Positions 37,419 through 50,010 are shown, counted from the stretch's first letter. The stretch is DNA of 64,000 nucleotides from Scolanthus callimorphus (GCA_033964015.1 CM066925.1:9470204-9534203); one strand, 5' to 3'. Notes: generated from the sequence alone by a model not told the origin. Translations and numbers: made by a program.

Positions 37419-38386
37419 TTATAACGGAGCTCCTGCGCGGGCCGAAGGCCCGCGCAAGCGGAGCACCATACCTAAGGAAAAAACGTATAGTACACTATCG
37501 AGTTGATTTTTGAACGTCACGGGCATTATGGATCATTTTGATGACGTAAGGGCATGTGACCTTGGTGTAGAGTTCCTCTTATGGTCTTTGAAAGTTTGTC
37601 CAAGTTTGGCTTCTATAGAAGCTACCCTTCGGGAGATATGATTTTTTCTTTATTTTTCTGGTATTAAACCTATAGCGTACGCCGTCCGTTCGTCCGTCCG
37701 TCCGTCCGTCCGTCCGTCCGTCGTCCGTCCGTGTACACATGGGAACCCTGTGGTATGCAAAGAAAAAATTATATCTCCTCGAGGGAACATGCTAAGACAA
37801 CCATACTTGGGATATTTTGTCTATGCCACAAGGGGGGTGCTGTAACACGGACACGTGATGTGAGGTCATCGATGACGTCATCAGTGATTGAAAATTTAAT
37901 ATCTCGTGAAGGGAAGACTCTAAAACAACCAAACTTTGGTAGTGTAGTCCAGGTCACCAGATGAGCGAAATGAAGTGGTCACGTAATGTGACGTCATCGA
38001 TGACGTCATTTATGCTTGAAAATTGAATATTCTCGTGAAGGGAAGACTCTAAAACAACCAAACTTTGGTAGTGTAGTTTAGGTCACCAGATGAGCGAAAT
38101 GAGCTGCTCTCGTGATATGACGTCAGCGATGACGTCATCTATGCTTGAAAAATTAATATCTCGTGAAGGGAAGACTCGAAAACAACCAAACTTTGGTAGT
38201 GTAGTCTAGGTCACTAGACGAGCGAAATGAAGTGGTCACGTGATATGACGTCATCGATGACGTCATCTGTGCTTGAAAAATTAATATCTCGTGAAGGGAA
38301 GACTCTAAAGCAACCATGTAAACCATGTACACATGGGAATCCCTTTCATTCACACAGAAAATTTTATAACCAGGAGCTCCGCTTTT
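37419..38386. mobile_element. CRE-palindrome element, copy 2 (968 bp)
   Basis: Ends ATAACGGAGCTCCTG and CAGGAGCTCCGC are inverted. Contains a (CCGT)n tract (37,679-37,730) and four units of about 108 bp with CTCGTGAAGGGAAGACTC, AACAACCAAACTTTGGTAG and the 20-base palindrome TGACGTCATCGATGACGTCA. Confidence 0.85.
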
Positions 38387-38944
38387 AGCCAGTGGCTAAA
38401 TCTATATATTAGAGATGCTATAGGCTTGATTTGCAAAGTGTGACACATGTAGACTTGGTTCACACCAGGGTAAATGTCTCTGGATACCGAAGCATCATGT
38501 CGGACGCCTTTTGCAGTTGACGGGTCGTTAAAATACGAGTAGCATCACATCGATATGGAAATAACAGTCTAGGATCTGCGGACACCTCACTTTTTATGGA
38601 ATCCGTGAATGAGTGCACACATCATGTAGCGAGGGCACTAATTAACAATTAGACTACGAGTTCGAGTTTTCTATGAGTCAATAGATAGTTAATGAGGTGC
38701 AAGGCACCCCGAGTTGACTATTTGACTCATAGAAAGTTGTTTGACTCATAGAAAGTTGTTGCTAAAACGTATTTACTCTCATGGTTTTAGAAAGTTTTTC
38801 GCTAGCGTTTTCGCTACTCACTATCTATTACGTGATAGATAGTGAGCAGTGGAGCCAATCAGATTGCAGGATTCGTGATATATGCGAGTGGGTTTCTACT
38901 AGTAGACAATATTCGTGTTCAAACTGTTGAACTACCACTGGCTT
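38387..38944. other. Intergenic, unassigned
   Basis: Short inverted words only (CTATGAGTCAATAGATAG near 38,670 and its partner near 38,718). No gene. Confidence 0.5.
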
Positions 38945-39026
38945 TCCCATGGACAAACTTGCGAATTCCGAACACTTCCATTCCGAATGGAAGTGTTCGA
39001 AATTCGCAAGTTTGTTGTGTCATGGG
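38945..39026. repeat. 82-bp near-perfect hairpin
   Basis: CAAACTTGCGAATTCCGAAC ... and its inverse pair over about 29 bases with one mismatch and almost no loop (centre near 38,984); the outer CCCATG / CATGGG pair extends it with a small bulge. Confidence 0.88.
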
Positions 39027-39178
39027 AATTGTTTCCCGCGAATTGGTTTACTGCAGAAATTTCCTGCGTACGACGACCATTCAATCTAAAAAAAAAAAAG
39101 AATGAATGAATGATTTCAAGAGAAATATGAAGCTTTTAGGAATTGAAAATCCCGCTTCTCTCTGTTACGAGACAATAG

Positions 39179-39570
39179 AGTCCTAAAGTGATGACGTCAC
39201 AAAAACAAATTTTCGATTTAGCAATATTTGCGTCTTGATTTCGAATGGGCATATCGAATGAAAGCAACACTGACACCAAAATGAGGCAAATCGGTAGCAA
39301 CGTGACCGAGATATGGCCAGCTGAATACATAGTTTTCTTAAGCAAATCATTGTACTTTTGGTTCAGTTCCAAACAGTTTGGAACTGTGTCCAAAATACAG
39401 GGATTTGTTACAAATAATTATGTAATCAGCGGGCCATATATCGGTCACGTTTCAACCGATTCACCTCATTTGTTTGCATTCTTTGAAGTTGTTTGCATTC
39501 TATTTTCGTGGACAAAAATCTGACATTCGAATTTTTTTTCAAATTTGTGACGTCAGTAGACTTTAGGACT
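39179..39570. mobile_element. 392-bp TIR element
   Basis: AGTCCTAAAG and CTTTAGGACT close the element, with TGACGTCA just inside both ends and AACTGTTTGG-type central symmetry near 39,375. Confidence 0.8.
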
Positions 39571-41060
39571 GTTTTCACCGTGAATACGTAATTATTAGAT
39601 CGGTATGTATTAGTGCAGCACAATATAGATACTGGTAACCAGATACTTTTATGATTGAATTAATTATATAGAGCTAAAATAGTGAAGAAACAAGCCGGGA
39701 AAATAGGTCAGGGCATTGATTGAGCTTTTATGTGTAAACAAACAGCGGCTCTACTCTCTAGAACGAAATAAAAATACAAATTATTCTCGAGTTTCCTTTT
39801 GCGGTATTCATAGTTCCAATGAAACAATGAAGCCATTTCACGTTATCTGAAGATACCCAATCAGAGTTGGAAAGATTCTCTCACGGGAACTGATCGTGTC
39901 CCACAAACAGTACTTCAGGACTTCCGAAATCAGTCCGATTTGCAGCACTTTTTTTTGCCTTTTATGACAGTATAGACCGAGATGATTCGAATATAGAGAT
40001 ATCTGGTAAACCCAGCGGGAATTGGAATATTTTTGGACTTTTAAAAAAAAAACCCTGGTTTGTTTGTGGGGCATAACAACAGTAACTATGGCTTTGAATG
40101 ACAGGTCGGAACTATGAATTGCTGCATGCGGCTTCCGACGTTTTTCTTTTAAATAGCTGTACGTTGGCACCTCTCGGTTCGTTCCTGTTTTGTTTGCTTT
40201 TTAAACTATTTACATACATTTCCGCGCACATTGCATCCTACTGGATTTCCCTTTGAAATAGCTGTATATTATGAAGTGGCATATAGCGGGTTTCGGAGTT
40301 TAAGGCACGTGCATGATATACAGTTTCATACTTATCCTACACCAATTGTAAATTAAAGCTGGAAAATCTGGATTTCGATTTCCTTACATACGGATTTTCT
40401 TTTTGAACGAAAGATGTAAATGTGAAAATGTAATGTACCACCCTTTCACTTTGCTTTTGTTTTCAAGCTTCTCTGACTGCTGGAAATGTATCAAAATTGT
40501 GAGACACTGTGTCCGATGTGTGTGACAATGTTATGATTGGTTTGTTGCACTTACCTAATACGGCAAGAATCTTTCAAATAACACCATTAGTTTGTTGTTC
40601 TATGGCAAGGTATCACTTACACCAGGTTTAGACCAAAGGATGGATCGAATTAGTATAACTTTACGAGCTTCAAAACTGTGTGTCATTCCCATCGGACATC
40701 GGACACTTATAAATTCTTTATGGGAAAAGAAGGTTTTCGTGAAGTAAAAAGTTCTACCGAAACATGAAAGTGTAAAACATGCCATATATCGTGTCATGGG
40801 TCTTGTTGGGATAAATGACTGAGATTGAATTATATTTGCTTCATAAGATGGATGGATAAATAGTGTCAATTTCGAAATAATACTTGAATTAGATAATGTA
40901 TTGAATTATGTAAAATTGACTCTAGAGCATCATATCACGCCTGACCCGTCTTGACTGTAATTGTGATTCAGTTTTCTCACGCAGGTTCACGTATCTGCAG
41001 CGGTCTGCCTGTGGATTTTAAATTTCGTCTCAGGCCCTTTGGCCGATTGGCGGTTGGCAG
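39571..41060. other. Intergenic, nothing recognised
   Basis: AT-rich; chance frames only. No exon of MIB2 or ATR, tRNA or known repeat could be supported. Confidence 0.5.
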
Positions 41061-41240
41061 TTTTTTTTTTTTTTTTGTTCAGCTATGCGCGATGCATCTT
41101 GGGGGAGAAGCTCTTCAAAACAATGGTTCCTGTGACGTAAGAAAAAGACAAAGAAAGAAGAACAAAGACAGGTCTTCTTACGTCACAGGAACCATTGTTC
41201 ATCCCCAAAGATGCGTCGCGCATTTGAACGAAAAAAAAAA
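41061..41240. repeat. Foldback MITE, 180 bp
   Basis: T run + TTGTTCAGCTATGCGCGATG on the left and TCGCGCATTTGAACG + A run on the right, then ACAATGGTTCCTGTGACGTA / TACGTCACAGGAACCATTGT. Purine-rich loop AAAGACAAAGAAAG. Confidence 0.85.
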
Positions 41241-41857
41241 CAAAAGGAAATATTCAAAAATCAATACAATATTCATGGCGGGCGCAAAACATATTTTTCT
41301 GTCGCTACTGTTCCCTTGGATAATAGATCTTTTGATGAAGTGTGTACGGTTGATTTCTCCTTGAGTTGCACTTGTGGCAAAGCGGAAATAACCTTTGGTG
41401 ATTTTTCCCTTTGAAGAAAATTGTATTCGGCTGCAGTTTTTCTTTGCCACCTTCCCCTCCATAATTTTTACACGGTCTATACAAAGCTGGTAAATTAATA
41501 AGTAAAATAGCAGTTAAAATGCGCAGAATCATAAACGTTGTAGGAGGTCTGATTGCGTAGAAAGACAGTGAATACCGCAGTACAATAAACATCCAGTGGT
41601 GTACCAGAGCATGCGCAGCACTGCCAGTGCAGCGAGGACTGGGTGCAATTCCCAGCTGGGTGATTCTCTGGTTGCAGGAGTAAGATACAGCGAAACCTAA
41701 AGGGAGATAGGCGAGAGGAAAAAGAGAAGATATCAAAATAAGAGATACCGGTTTGTAAATGAACATTTTGTAAATAAATAAATGCATTTCATGAAGCTCT
41801 GTACTCGCTCGCAGTCACAAAGAACTTGTATTGAATTACAGGAACGCTGTGCGCAAA

Positions 41858-42382
41858 CATTCTCGTACCCAGAGCTCTCCGGCTCGTCGCCTCGCAGGGA
41901 AGGCTCTGGTGACATCCATTTGAGGGCCTTCGCTGATTGGCTGAAATGGCGCGCACGCGTACATAAAAGTAGGTTAATCTCGCTTTATAAAACAGTATCT
42001 GTCAAAATGGCACTGGCATACGATTCCTACTCGTCTTTTCAAGCTATGCCAGTTCGACTTGGACGCTCTAAAAGTAATTGTGAGGCATAAAACCACCGTT
42101 TTCTTTTACGCATGCGTCGGTTGATGTCACCAGAGCCTCCCCCGCGAGGTGACGAAGCTCTCATTCTCGAACCCAAAGCTCCCCGGCTCGTCTGCTCGCA
42201 GGGGAGGCTCTGGGGACATCCATTTGAGGGCCGTCGCTGATTGGTTGATTTTGAGCGTTGGAGCATGCGCTGAAAGGTCTTTCTCTCAGTGGCTCTGTAT
42301 TAAATCTCGCGCATGCGTCAATGGCTGTCACCAGAGCCTCCCCCGCGAGAAGACGAGCCGGGGAGCTCTGGGTACGAGAATG
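41858..42382. mobile_element. MITE family M3, compound copy
   Basis: CATTCTCGTACCCAGAGCTC at the left and GAGCTCTGGGTACGAGAATG at the right. Two GGCTCTGGTGACATCCATTT / CACCAGAGCCTCCCCCGCGA sets inside show two head-to-tail copies. TGCGCAA lies outside both ends. Confidence 0.8.
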
Positions 42383-42508
42383 CGTGCGCAAGAGGACACG
42401 ACAAGTTAAGGCAATTAACTAATAGAACAGACAATAGAGCGACTTGATTATTGTGTGACGCAAATATTCGTTATATCTGGTTACGTAAGGCGCTTTTAGT
42501 AAAGCGAA

Positions 42509-42575
42509 TCCCTCGTGGCTTAGTGACAAAGCGGACAGCTTGTGCAGGTCTAACTGTTAGTTCGAGTCTAGGGAG
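42509..42575 (+). repeat. tRNA-like sequence
   Basis: TCCCT ... AGGGA ends, CGTGGCTTAGTGACAAAGCG (A-box-like) and TTAGTTCGAGTCTAG (B-box-like). The anticodon arm is poor, so a SINE head or tRNA relic is more likely than a gene. Confidence 0.45.
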
Positions 42576-43219
42576 AAAAACGTATGCCTCTCTTTCTCCT
42601 TTTCAATCAAAACTACCAAATCCAGCAACAATTGGACCCTTGGACGCCAACAAACGTTTTAGCGAAAGGAAATTTAATTATCAGGAAGCAAACATTTGCG
42701 ATGCGTGCAGACACAATATCGTACGATGATGGTAGATTAGAGACGTCAGAATGGTTGAATTCTGGTGTTGATCGGATATATCAATACTGAGCGAGATACA
42801 AGTTGAAAAAGTTAGAAGATACGCGTAAACTTCAAGACACTTTGCAAGGAACGCCTGACACACCTGGCTCAATTTTAGTCGAGTTCCCATAAAGTTTCAA
42901 ACCACTGTAATTCGGTCAATAATGATTCAATCAAGCCTGTGTTTATGGGGTGCCAAATGTAAAAATATTTATATGTAAGTATTTTCATTATATGCATACA
43001 TTTCCTTTATATGTCGCAATGCCTTAGGTAATAAAATTGTTTTAGAGATATAAGCAATACGGTGTAAAATGGTTTTTTGGCAGTATAACCAAATTAACGA
43101 ATGTGGTTGTTTGCTAAATAACCAATTCTCTGATATGACTTATCCGCAATGGTTTTATGGTGGTTTTATCGTGGAATCGAGGCTGGCAGTACTGAAACGA
43201 GGCTGTATAAGAATCCAAG

Positions 43220-44538
43220 ATGGCGAACAACATGGAAGAAGATAAGGTATTGACTTTATCTATTTTATTTGGTTCTCACGAATTCGACATATTCTATGTT
43301 TTAGTCCCATACTTGAAGGATGTTTTGGCTGTTTTTTTTTTGTGCTTTTAAATAAAAGTAAATCGAATTTTCAATAGAAATAGACGCTGCTACTTTCGAC
43401 GGTGCGGATCTCACAGATGAAAAAAGAAATCGCTGCAGTTCTTAGTTTGCTGTACCCATCCACAACGCTTTTATGTTTGGTCTCGAATGGCCAAAACGGG
43501 CGGGAATAGGAGAAACATGAAGTGGAGTTTATCGAAGCTTGCGGTAACGTACAGGTACAGCAAGCTGGGCCCCTCATAGCCTGCGTTGACAGCCGAACTA
43601 AACCTGGGTTGAGTTGAACTAAACCCAGGTTATAGTTCGGCTGTCAACGCATGATAGGCCCCTCACAGGAAAAAAATATTAAGATTCAAGTGATTACACG
43701 GCGCCAGTTACAGCTCCAGGGGCACCCAATGATCATTTTCGTATAAATGTCTGTACATGGATAGCGCTACGCGCGAGAGCTGAAATTTTCGCTTCAGAAT
43801 TAAAAGCTTAAAATTTTCGTATAGAGCGGTTTTCATATGACTGTAGTAAACCAATCGCAAAGTAATTACACGAATTCTGAACAAAACCTATAGGAGTAGT
43901 TACAGTCACCTGAAATCCGCTCTATAGATCAGATAGATTATAATTATAACAGATTACTTTAGACGCAGAACAAATCCTTTTCTTCTCATTTGAACATATG
44001 GTCCACATTGAATAAATTCACAGCCATTCTTGTCAAGCCATAGGCTAAGGGAAAAAGTTTTAAAAATAGTTAAATCGCTAAATTATTGTGATTAGATTCT
44101 CGGTTTTGAGGGGACGGGGACAATTTGGGTAGATTTTAGTAGAATGGGAGTGAGTGTACATATTTTTTGAGTGACCAGTGGCTTGAAGTTCAGACCCAAA
44201 TTGCCCCCTCGAAACTGAGAATGCAATCACAATATACACATGTGGTTGTTGTGAATGACACACCAGTCATAAAATAGCTATTCTTTATTTTGTTTCTTTA
44301 AATATTTAAGACATTTTTCAAACAATTCAGCTATTTTTCAAACTTTTTCAAGCTTTTATGGGGTGTCGACCATTTTAGGGAGCTTCTTGCAGAGCAGAAG
44401 CATCTCTAATTTACAATGCTCATCTGAAGAGAACAAATAATCTGTTATTAGGTATGCCTTAAAGAATAACTCTGTTTTATTATCATACAGGAACAAATGA
44501 TGGACAAAGTCTACTCAACCCCAGCAGTATTGGTTTAA
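43220..44538 (+). other. Conserved micro-transcription-unit candidate in copy A
   Basis: ATG at 43,220 opens MANNMEEDK and meets a GT donor-like site at 43,247. At 44,491 an ACAG acceptor-like site opens, in the same phase, EQMMDKVYSTPAVLV and a stop. AATAAA follows at 44,669. Both words recur in copies B and C. It may be a relic of a host gene's first exons captured in the repeat. Coding status is speculative. Confidence 0.2.
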
Positions 44539-44756
44539 ACATAGAGGCTCGTACAGCCAATCAACTCAACTTAGTTGGGAAGCAGAAAGAAATCAAAAGC
44601 TTGGTTTATACAAGTCCTATGTGTCTAAAAAGGCCAAGGAAGACAGGACAATATTTCCAAGCAGACTCAATAAACCACTGTCTTAGTTCCTTGGAAACTT
44701 GTGGTGTCGCAGTGAACTAAGAGGAGTTCGAATGGATGTGACCTATGAAGGATAAT

Positions 44757-44900
44757 TAGGCCTAGGGCAATCGTCAAATTACAGTCGCATTTAATGCATT
44801 TATAACAATATATTTTTTGGAAGTGTAATGAGTCGACATCTTAATTAATACCTTAAATGGACACAACTTGAGTTCGACGTACCGGTATGCCCTAGGCCTA
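44757..44900. mobile_element. TAGGCCTA MITE, copy in A
   Basis: 144 bp between TAGGCCTAGGGCAATCG and GGTATGCCCTAGGCCTA. Other copies at 54,448-54,592, 58,206-58,251 (cut) and 59,876-60,018. Confidence 0.8.
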
Positions 44901-46169
44901 AAATATTAAATTTCAAACGCTGAATTTGATACAAAACGATACATGGTATGACAGAACTAACAAGCAAGCCTTGTAATTTACTTGGTTTTCATGATAACGT
45001 TGCTGCTAAACACAGATTTTTTTGCAAATCTAACTTTGAAAAAATTGGCGAGCTACTTGACGTAGTAAATTTTAACGTAAGACCTAAAAGAAGACATACG
45101 GAGTACATTCCGAAGGAAATTAGCATAACTCTATTATTTTGAAACAATAATGTCACGTCATCTACGTGACCACCGGAAAACGACAAGCGATATTTGACTG
45201 GAATATGAATGAGTTATTTCGAAATTTATGGGAGAATGCGAGAACCCTAGAAGAAGGTCTATGTTGAAATGTTCATTTAGGGCTGAGGCTTAGGGGGGAC
45301 AAAACAAAATAAAAACATCAATTCCAAAATTTAATATATCGAAATTGATCATGGGTCTATATGCTAAAGGAGTAACCACTGGTGATTATTTCAATAGCGC
45401 TGCGCACAGATTATAAAATCAGATCACGAAGACTCAGCAACAAACAATTGACCGCTCCCGCTTCATTGTTCTACTCCCTAGTTACTGTTGCTACGTCGGA
45501 CAAGCCAAAATGTTACTTTGGCATAGAGCATGAAAAATTACACCGATTGCAGGAAAGTGTTAGAAGTTTGCTCATAGTATATGGGGTTTATATTTTCGTC
45601 ACGAAAAGCTGAAGAATTCATTCAAAATCTTCAAATTTCAAGTTTGTTGCTCGGACATTTAGAAATGAAAAGTGAAAACTGCCCATTGTTTGGTAATTAA
45701 TTAAAGCAAAGACGGGATCGATCTATTGCTCTGAAATCCCATTCAGAAGGATCGCGCTCGTAATATGAGCCAGGATAGGAGTACATACAAGCTCTGCTAT
45801 AATAAGTGGAAGTACCAGTTTACCAATTCATTTTGTATCATTCTTTAGAGAGAAAACTAAGAAAATGGGAGAAAAGTATATTTGTTTGTCTGAATTTTTA
45901 ATTAGTGTGACGTAATCTGTGCGCAGCGCTATTGATTGACGCTAGCGTATCTCTGATCCTTGAACCGCCTCCTCTTTGTTGTGTACATAGGACTGGGGGA
46001 TAAAAAAACTACAGCCCAAGGACTCACTAACTAATACCTCGTCCACGCAACCAGAAAACCAGAGGGCAACAACAAGCGTAATAAATAGATGCTAAGGCGT
46101 GGACCATTAGAAATTGGGGAGAGGGGTGGCAATTCCCCCAAAAATTCGTGCAAGGCCATCCTCCGCCCC

Positions 46170-46185
46170 CCCCCCCCCCCCCCCA
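46170..46185. repeat. Poly-C then poly-A run
   Basis: C run followed directly by A run in copy A. It resembles the homopolymer pairs elsewhere in the window. Confidence 0.6.
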
Positions 46186-46517
46186 AAAAAAAAAAAATTA
46201 TGAGAGATTCAATAGAAAAAATAAATCCTACAAATACATGGCTTGGGCTATCGTTAAAAAGATGTCTGAAGTAGTTATTCCAGCAACTTCTCTATCATGC
46301 ATTTTTCTATCTTTTCTACTTCACTTCACTCAATACTTAGTAAAAATTTCGGCGCGCGAGGCTGTGAGAAATCGCGCAACGAAGACACAACCCTCGCGCC
46401 ATTTACAAGAACAAGTGTATCTTGCCGTGCAGTGATAGGCCTGGCAGGCAGTCACTATATTCCAAAGAAGACCACTTAGGTAAGCGTGAATTCGACGTTA
46501 CAAGCATACAAATTCGT

Positions 46518-47702
46518 CATTTGGACCGCTTCACGCAAATGAATCGTTATTTGCGGCGTGCATAAATGATAAAACCTACAGGCTTTGTTTACTATACACA
46601 AAACGGAATGTTGATCTACCCTTCAGTTTGAGGCTTGATGAAATGCGTTTATCAAAATGCCAGAAAAATACGATACCCTCTATCTGAGAATGTCTTCTAC
46701 TAGGAGAAAACGTTCAACAGCTTCATATCTTTTTTAACTCAACCAATGTAAATATAGCATAAGAAAATTTGTTGTACATATACATTCAGGAATAGGATTT
46801 GGCCTGTAGAAAACGCCACGGGAAAAAGGTCTTGCTCGATGCGCAGTTCTACCCTCTACCCCTCGTGGTTTACCCTTTCCCACTGTCTATACTTCTCACT
46901 CTGACAAGTTTCGGTATGTACGTATAACGTGTATTACAAGATATTTTGTGCGTGTGTCTACGAAAAAAAAAAAATCTTGCACAACCTGATCCCCGAAAAA
47001 AAATCATACGCAAAAAATTGCCAACCCACTCCCCCAATGTCCAATGGTCCACCCCTGCAGATGACTAGAAAACGTGTCTTAACAACGACAAGCTCAGTAG
47101 TTAGACGCTGAGAAAAAGTTTCTTAGCAACAACCATCGTCGAAAACGCGACTTAGTAAAAACAAGTGTAGCAGATAGACGCTGAGAAAACGCGAGTTAGC
47201 AACTCACTAACTAATACCTCGTCCACGCCGCCAGAAAACCAGAGGGCAACAACAAGCGTAATAAATAGACGCTAAGATAATGCGGGTTAGCAACGACAAG
47301 CGTAGTAGATAGATGATAAGAAAACGCGACTTAGTAACAACAAGTGTAGTAGTAGATAGACTCTAAGAAAACGTTACTTAGCAACAGAAAGCATAGAAGA
47401 TAGACGCTGAGAAAACGCGACTTAGCAAGGACAAGTGTAGAGAGACGCTGAGAAAACGTGACTGATCAACAAGTGTAGTAGATAGACGCTGAGAAAACGC
47501 GACTGATCAAGAAGGGTAGTAGATAGACGCGGAGAAAACGTGCCGTCTTGCAACAACAAGCGTAGTAGATAGACTCGACTGTAAGAAAACGCCACTTTAT
47601 AGCAACAACAAGCGTAGAAGATAGACGCTGAGAAAACGCAACTTAGTGTGAGATGTTCAAAAAGACAATAATTTTTGATAGTTGTTAACTAGATTATTCC
47701 TT
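46518..47702. repeat. Tandem duplication unit 1 (1.19 kb)
   Basis: From ATTTGGACCGCTTCACGCAA to GAGATGTTCAAAAAGACAAT and beyond. Its second half (about 47,050-47,645) is the 44-45 bp minisatellite with AGATAGACGCTGAGAAAACG. Repeated at 47,703 with very few differences. Confidence 0.92.
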
Positions 47703-49598
47703 ATTTGGACCGCTTCACGCAAATGAATCGATATTTGCGGCGTGCATAAATGATAAAACCTACAGGCTTTGTTTACTATACACAAAAACGGAATGTTGAT
47801 CTACCCTTCAGTTTGAGGCTTGATGAAATGCGTTTATCAAAATGCGCAACGAAAGAAAAATACGATACCCTCTATCTGAGAATGTCTTCTACTAAGAGAA
47901 AACGTTCAACAGCTTCATATCTTTTTTAACTCAACCAATGTAAATATAGCATAAGAAAATTTGTTGTACATATACATTCAGGAATAGGATTTGGCCTGTA
48001 GAAAACGCCACGGGAAAAAGGTCTTGCTCGATGCGCAGTTCTACCCTCTACCCCTCGTGGGTTTACCCTTTCCCACTGTCTATACTTCTCACTCTGACAA
48101 GTTTCGGTATGTACGTATAACGTGTATTACAAGATATTTTGTGCGTGTGTCTACGAAAAAAAATAAAAAATCTTGCACAACCTGATCCCCGAAAAAAAAT
48201 CATACGCAAAAAATTGCCACCCCACTCCCCCAATGTCTAATGGTCCACCCCTGCAGATGATTAGAAAACGTGTCTTAACAACGACAAGCTCAGTAGTTAG
48301 ACGCTGAGAAAAAGTTTCTTAGCAACAACCATCGTCGAAAACGCGACTTAGTAAAAACAAGTGTAGTAGATAGACGCTGAGAAAACGCGAGTTAGCAACT
48401 CACTAACTAATACCTCGTCCACGCCGCCAGAAAAGCAGAGGGCAACAACAAGCCGTAATAAATAGACGCTAAGATAATGCGGGTTAGCAACGACAAGCGT
48501 AGTAGATAGATGATAAGAAAACGCGACTTAGTAACAACAAGTGTAGTAGTAGATAGACTCTAAGAAAACGTTACTTAGCAACAGAAAGCATAGAAGATAG
48601 ACGCTGAGAAAACGCGACTTAGCAAGGACAAGTGTAGAGAGACGCTGAGAAAACGCGACTGATCAACAAGTGTAGTAGATAGACGCTGAGAAAACGCGAC
48701 TGATCAAGAAGGGTAGTAGATAGACGCGGAGAAAACGTGCCGTCTTGCAACAACAAGCGTAGTAGATAGACCGACTGTAAGAAAACGCCACTTTATAGCA
48801 ACAACAAGCGTAGAAGATAGACGCTGAGAAAACGCAACTTAGTGTGAGATGTTCAAAACTCAAGTGTATTAAGGCCTGGGTCAGCTCAGAAATCGACAAA
48901 ATTACAAAATTTCAAATATCTTTGCTAATCATTAATGATGGAGCATGAACTTTTCAGGATAGTTAACTGTCGTCGAGTGAAATGTTTTAGTATGGAATTT
49001 GGGCTGATACACTGGTCACGTGGCCAGTCACGTGACTTTTACATGTTTCAAAGTTCAAAATTTCTCCGGTGATGAGTTTCGCTCCTTATGGAAAAGTTAA
49101 TAGCTAATAATATTTCTGTTTGGGGTTCTATATAGTGGTGTCTTAGCTGGTGGAAAAAGTTTGCTCCTTTAAGTTTTTTTAAGGGGCTGATATGCCGATT
49201 GGGTCACGTGACCTGATTCCGACCCTTATATCTCGTTAACAGTAAATGATAGCTCAGCAGCCAAGACAGTACGATGTTTCTATTCCTGAGGCCTATCCAT
49301 TTTCACCATAATTGTATAGTTAGAGGTTTTCTCCATCACCGGAAAAGCAATTTACTGTTTAGTCACGTGACATGGCTTGTGACGTCACTCCGTACTAAAA
49401 AATGACACCAAAATTTTAAGTTCGTCGAGTTTTATCACTACGCCAAAAATTAGCCTGCCTAAATAGATTAACGCAGTTTAAGGCAAATTTTACGTTTTTG
49501 GAGACTAGCTCTTAAGCCCATTTAGAATCCCAGGCCTTAACGTGCTTGAGAAAGACAATAATTTTTGATAGTTGTTAACTAGATTATTCCTTATTTTT
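47703..49598. repeat. Tandem duplication unit 2, interrupted
   Basis: Same sequence as the preceding unit, split by an insertion at 48,859-49,550, then continuing AAAGACAATAATTTTTGATA to 49,598. Confidence 0.92.
48859..49550. mobile_element. MITE family M5 relative, 692 bp
   Basis: CTCAAGTGTATTAAGGCCTG and CAGGCCTTAACGTGCTTGAG are inverted ends. The first duplication unit preserves the empty site at 47,652-47,665. Interior carries several CACGTGAC words. End sequence resembles the element at 27,080. Confidence 0.9.
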
Positions 49599-49599
49599 C

Positions 49600-50010
49600 A
49601 CGTTAGCTTAGACAGCGTTTCATGATATCAAGTGCAAAATCGTTTTTTAGTTACCGCAGCACATATAAAGGCATTTATTGCATGACATGATTTCCTGGAT
49701 TGCATGTGTAATCTGATTGCATTGCACTTCTTTGACTTTGTTGTATAGGAGTTCGTATTAATTTTCCGATATTGTATTGATCCAATTCGTTACTTTGCTG
49801 CATAAAAGGAGCCCAATCCTAGTATTTTCAGCATGTTCTGGAAATCAAGAAAGTGTACAATAACTAAGACGACGAGAAATTTTACGGCAGAAGGAGGGTA
49901 CCATGTTGTCGTTCCCGTTTATTAACCAGTTGTAAACTGTGTAGTGTGATTTTTTATATTTGCCTAAGAAATCCGTGCTCCTACTTGACAGCCCATCTCA
50001 TCCTGTTACA
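49600..50010 (+). mobile_element. LTR-like segment of a decayed Ty3/gypsy element
   Basis: Ends CATCCTGTTACA immediately before a primer-binding-site-like word, and contains a TATA-like TGCATAAAAGGAGCCC near 49,800. The 5' limit is not fixed and no second LTR was found. Confidence 0.5.

Larger units (their letters stand above)
42946..46110. repeat. Composite repeat segment, copy A
   Basis: Starts TATGGGGTGCCAAATG and is colinear with the inverted copy B (56,316 back to about 53,450) and in part with copy C (56,473-58,251). Includes the conserved ATG-containing word at 43,220, the TAGGCCTA element (44,757-44,900) and GACTCACTAACTAATACCTC just before the minisatellite. Confidence 0.85.

Noticed and set aside
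44948..45612. Short ORFs of 64-76 codons in copy A
   Set aside because: Not preserved in the inverted copy B and without splice or family support.
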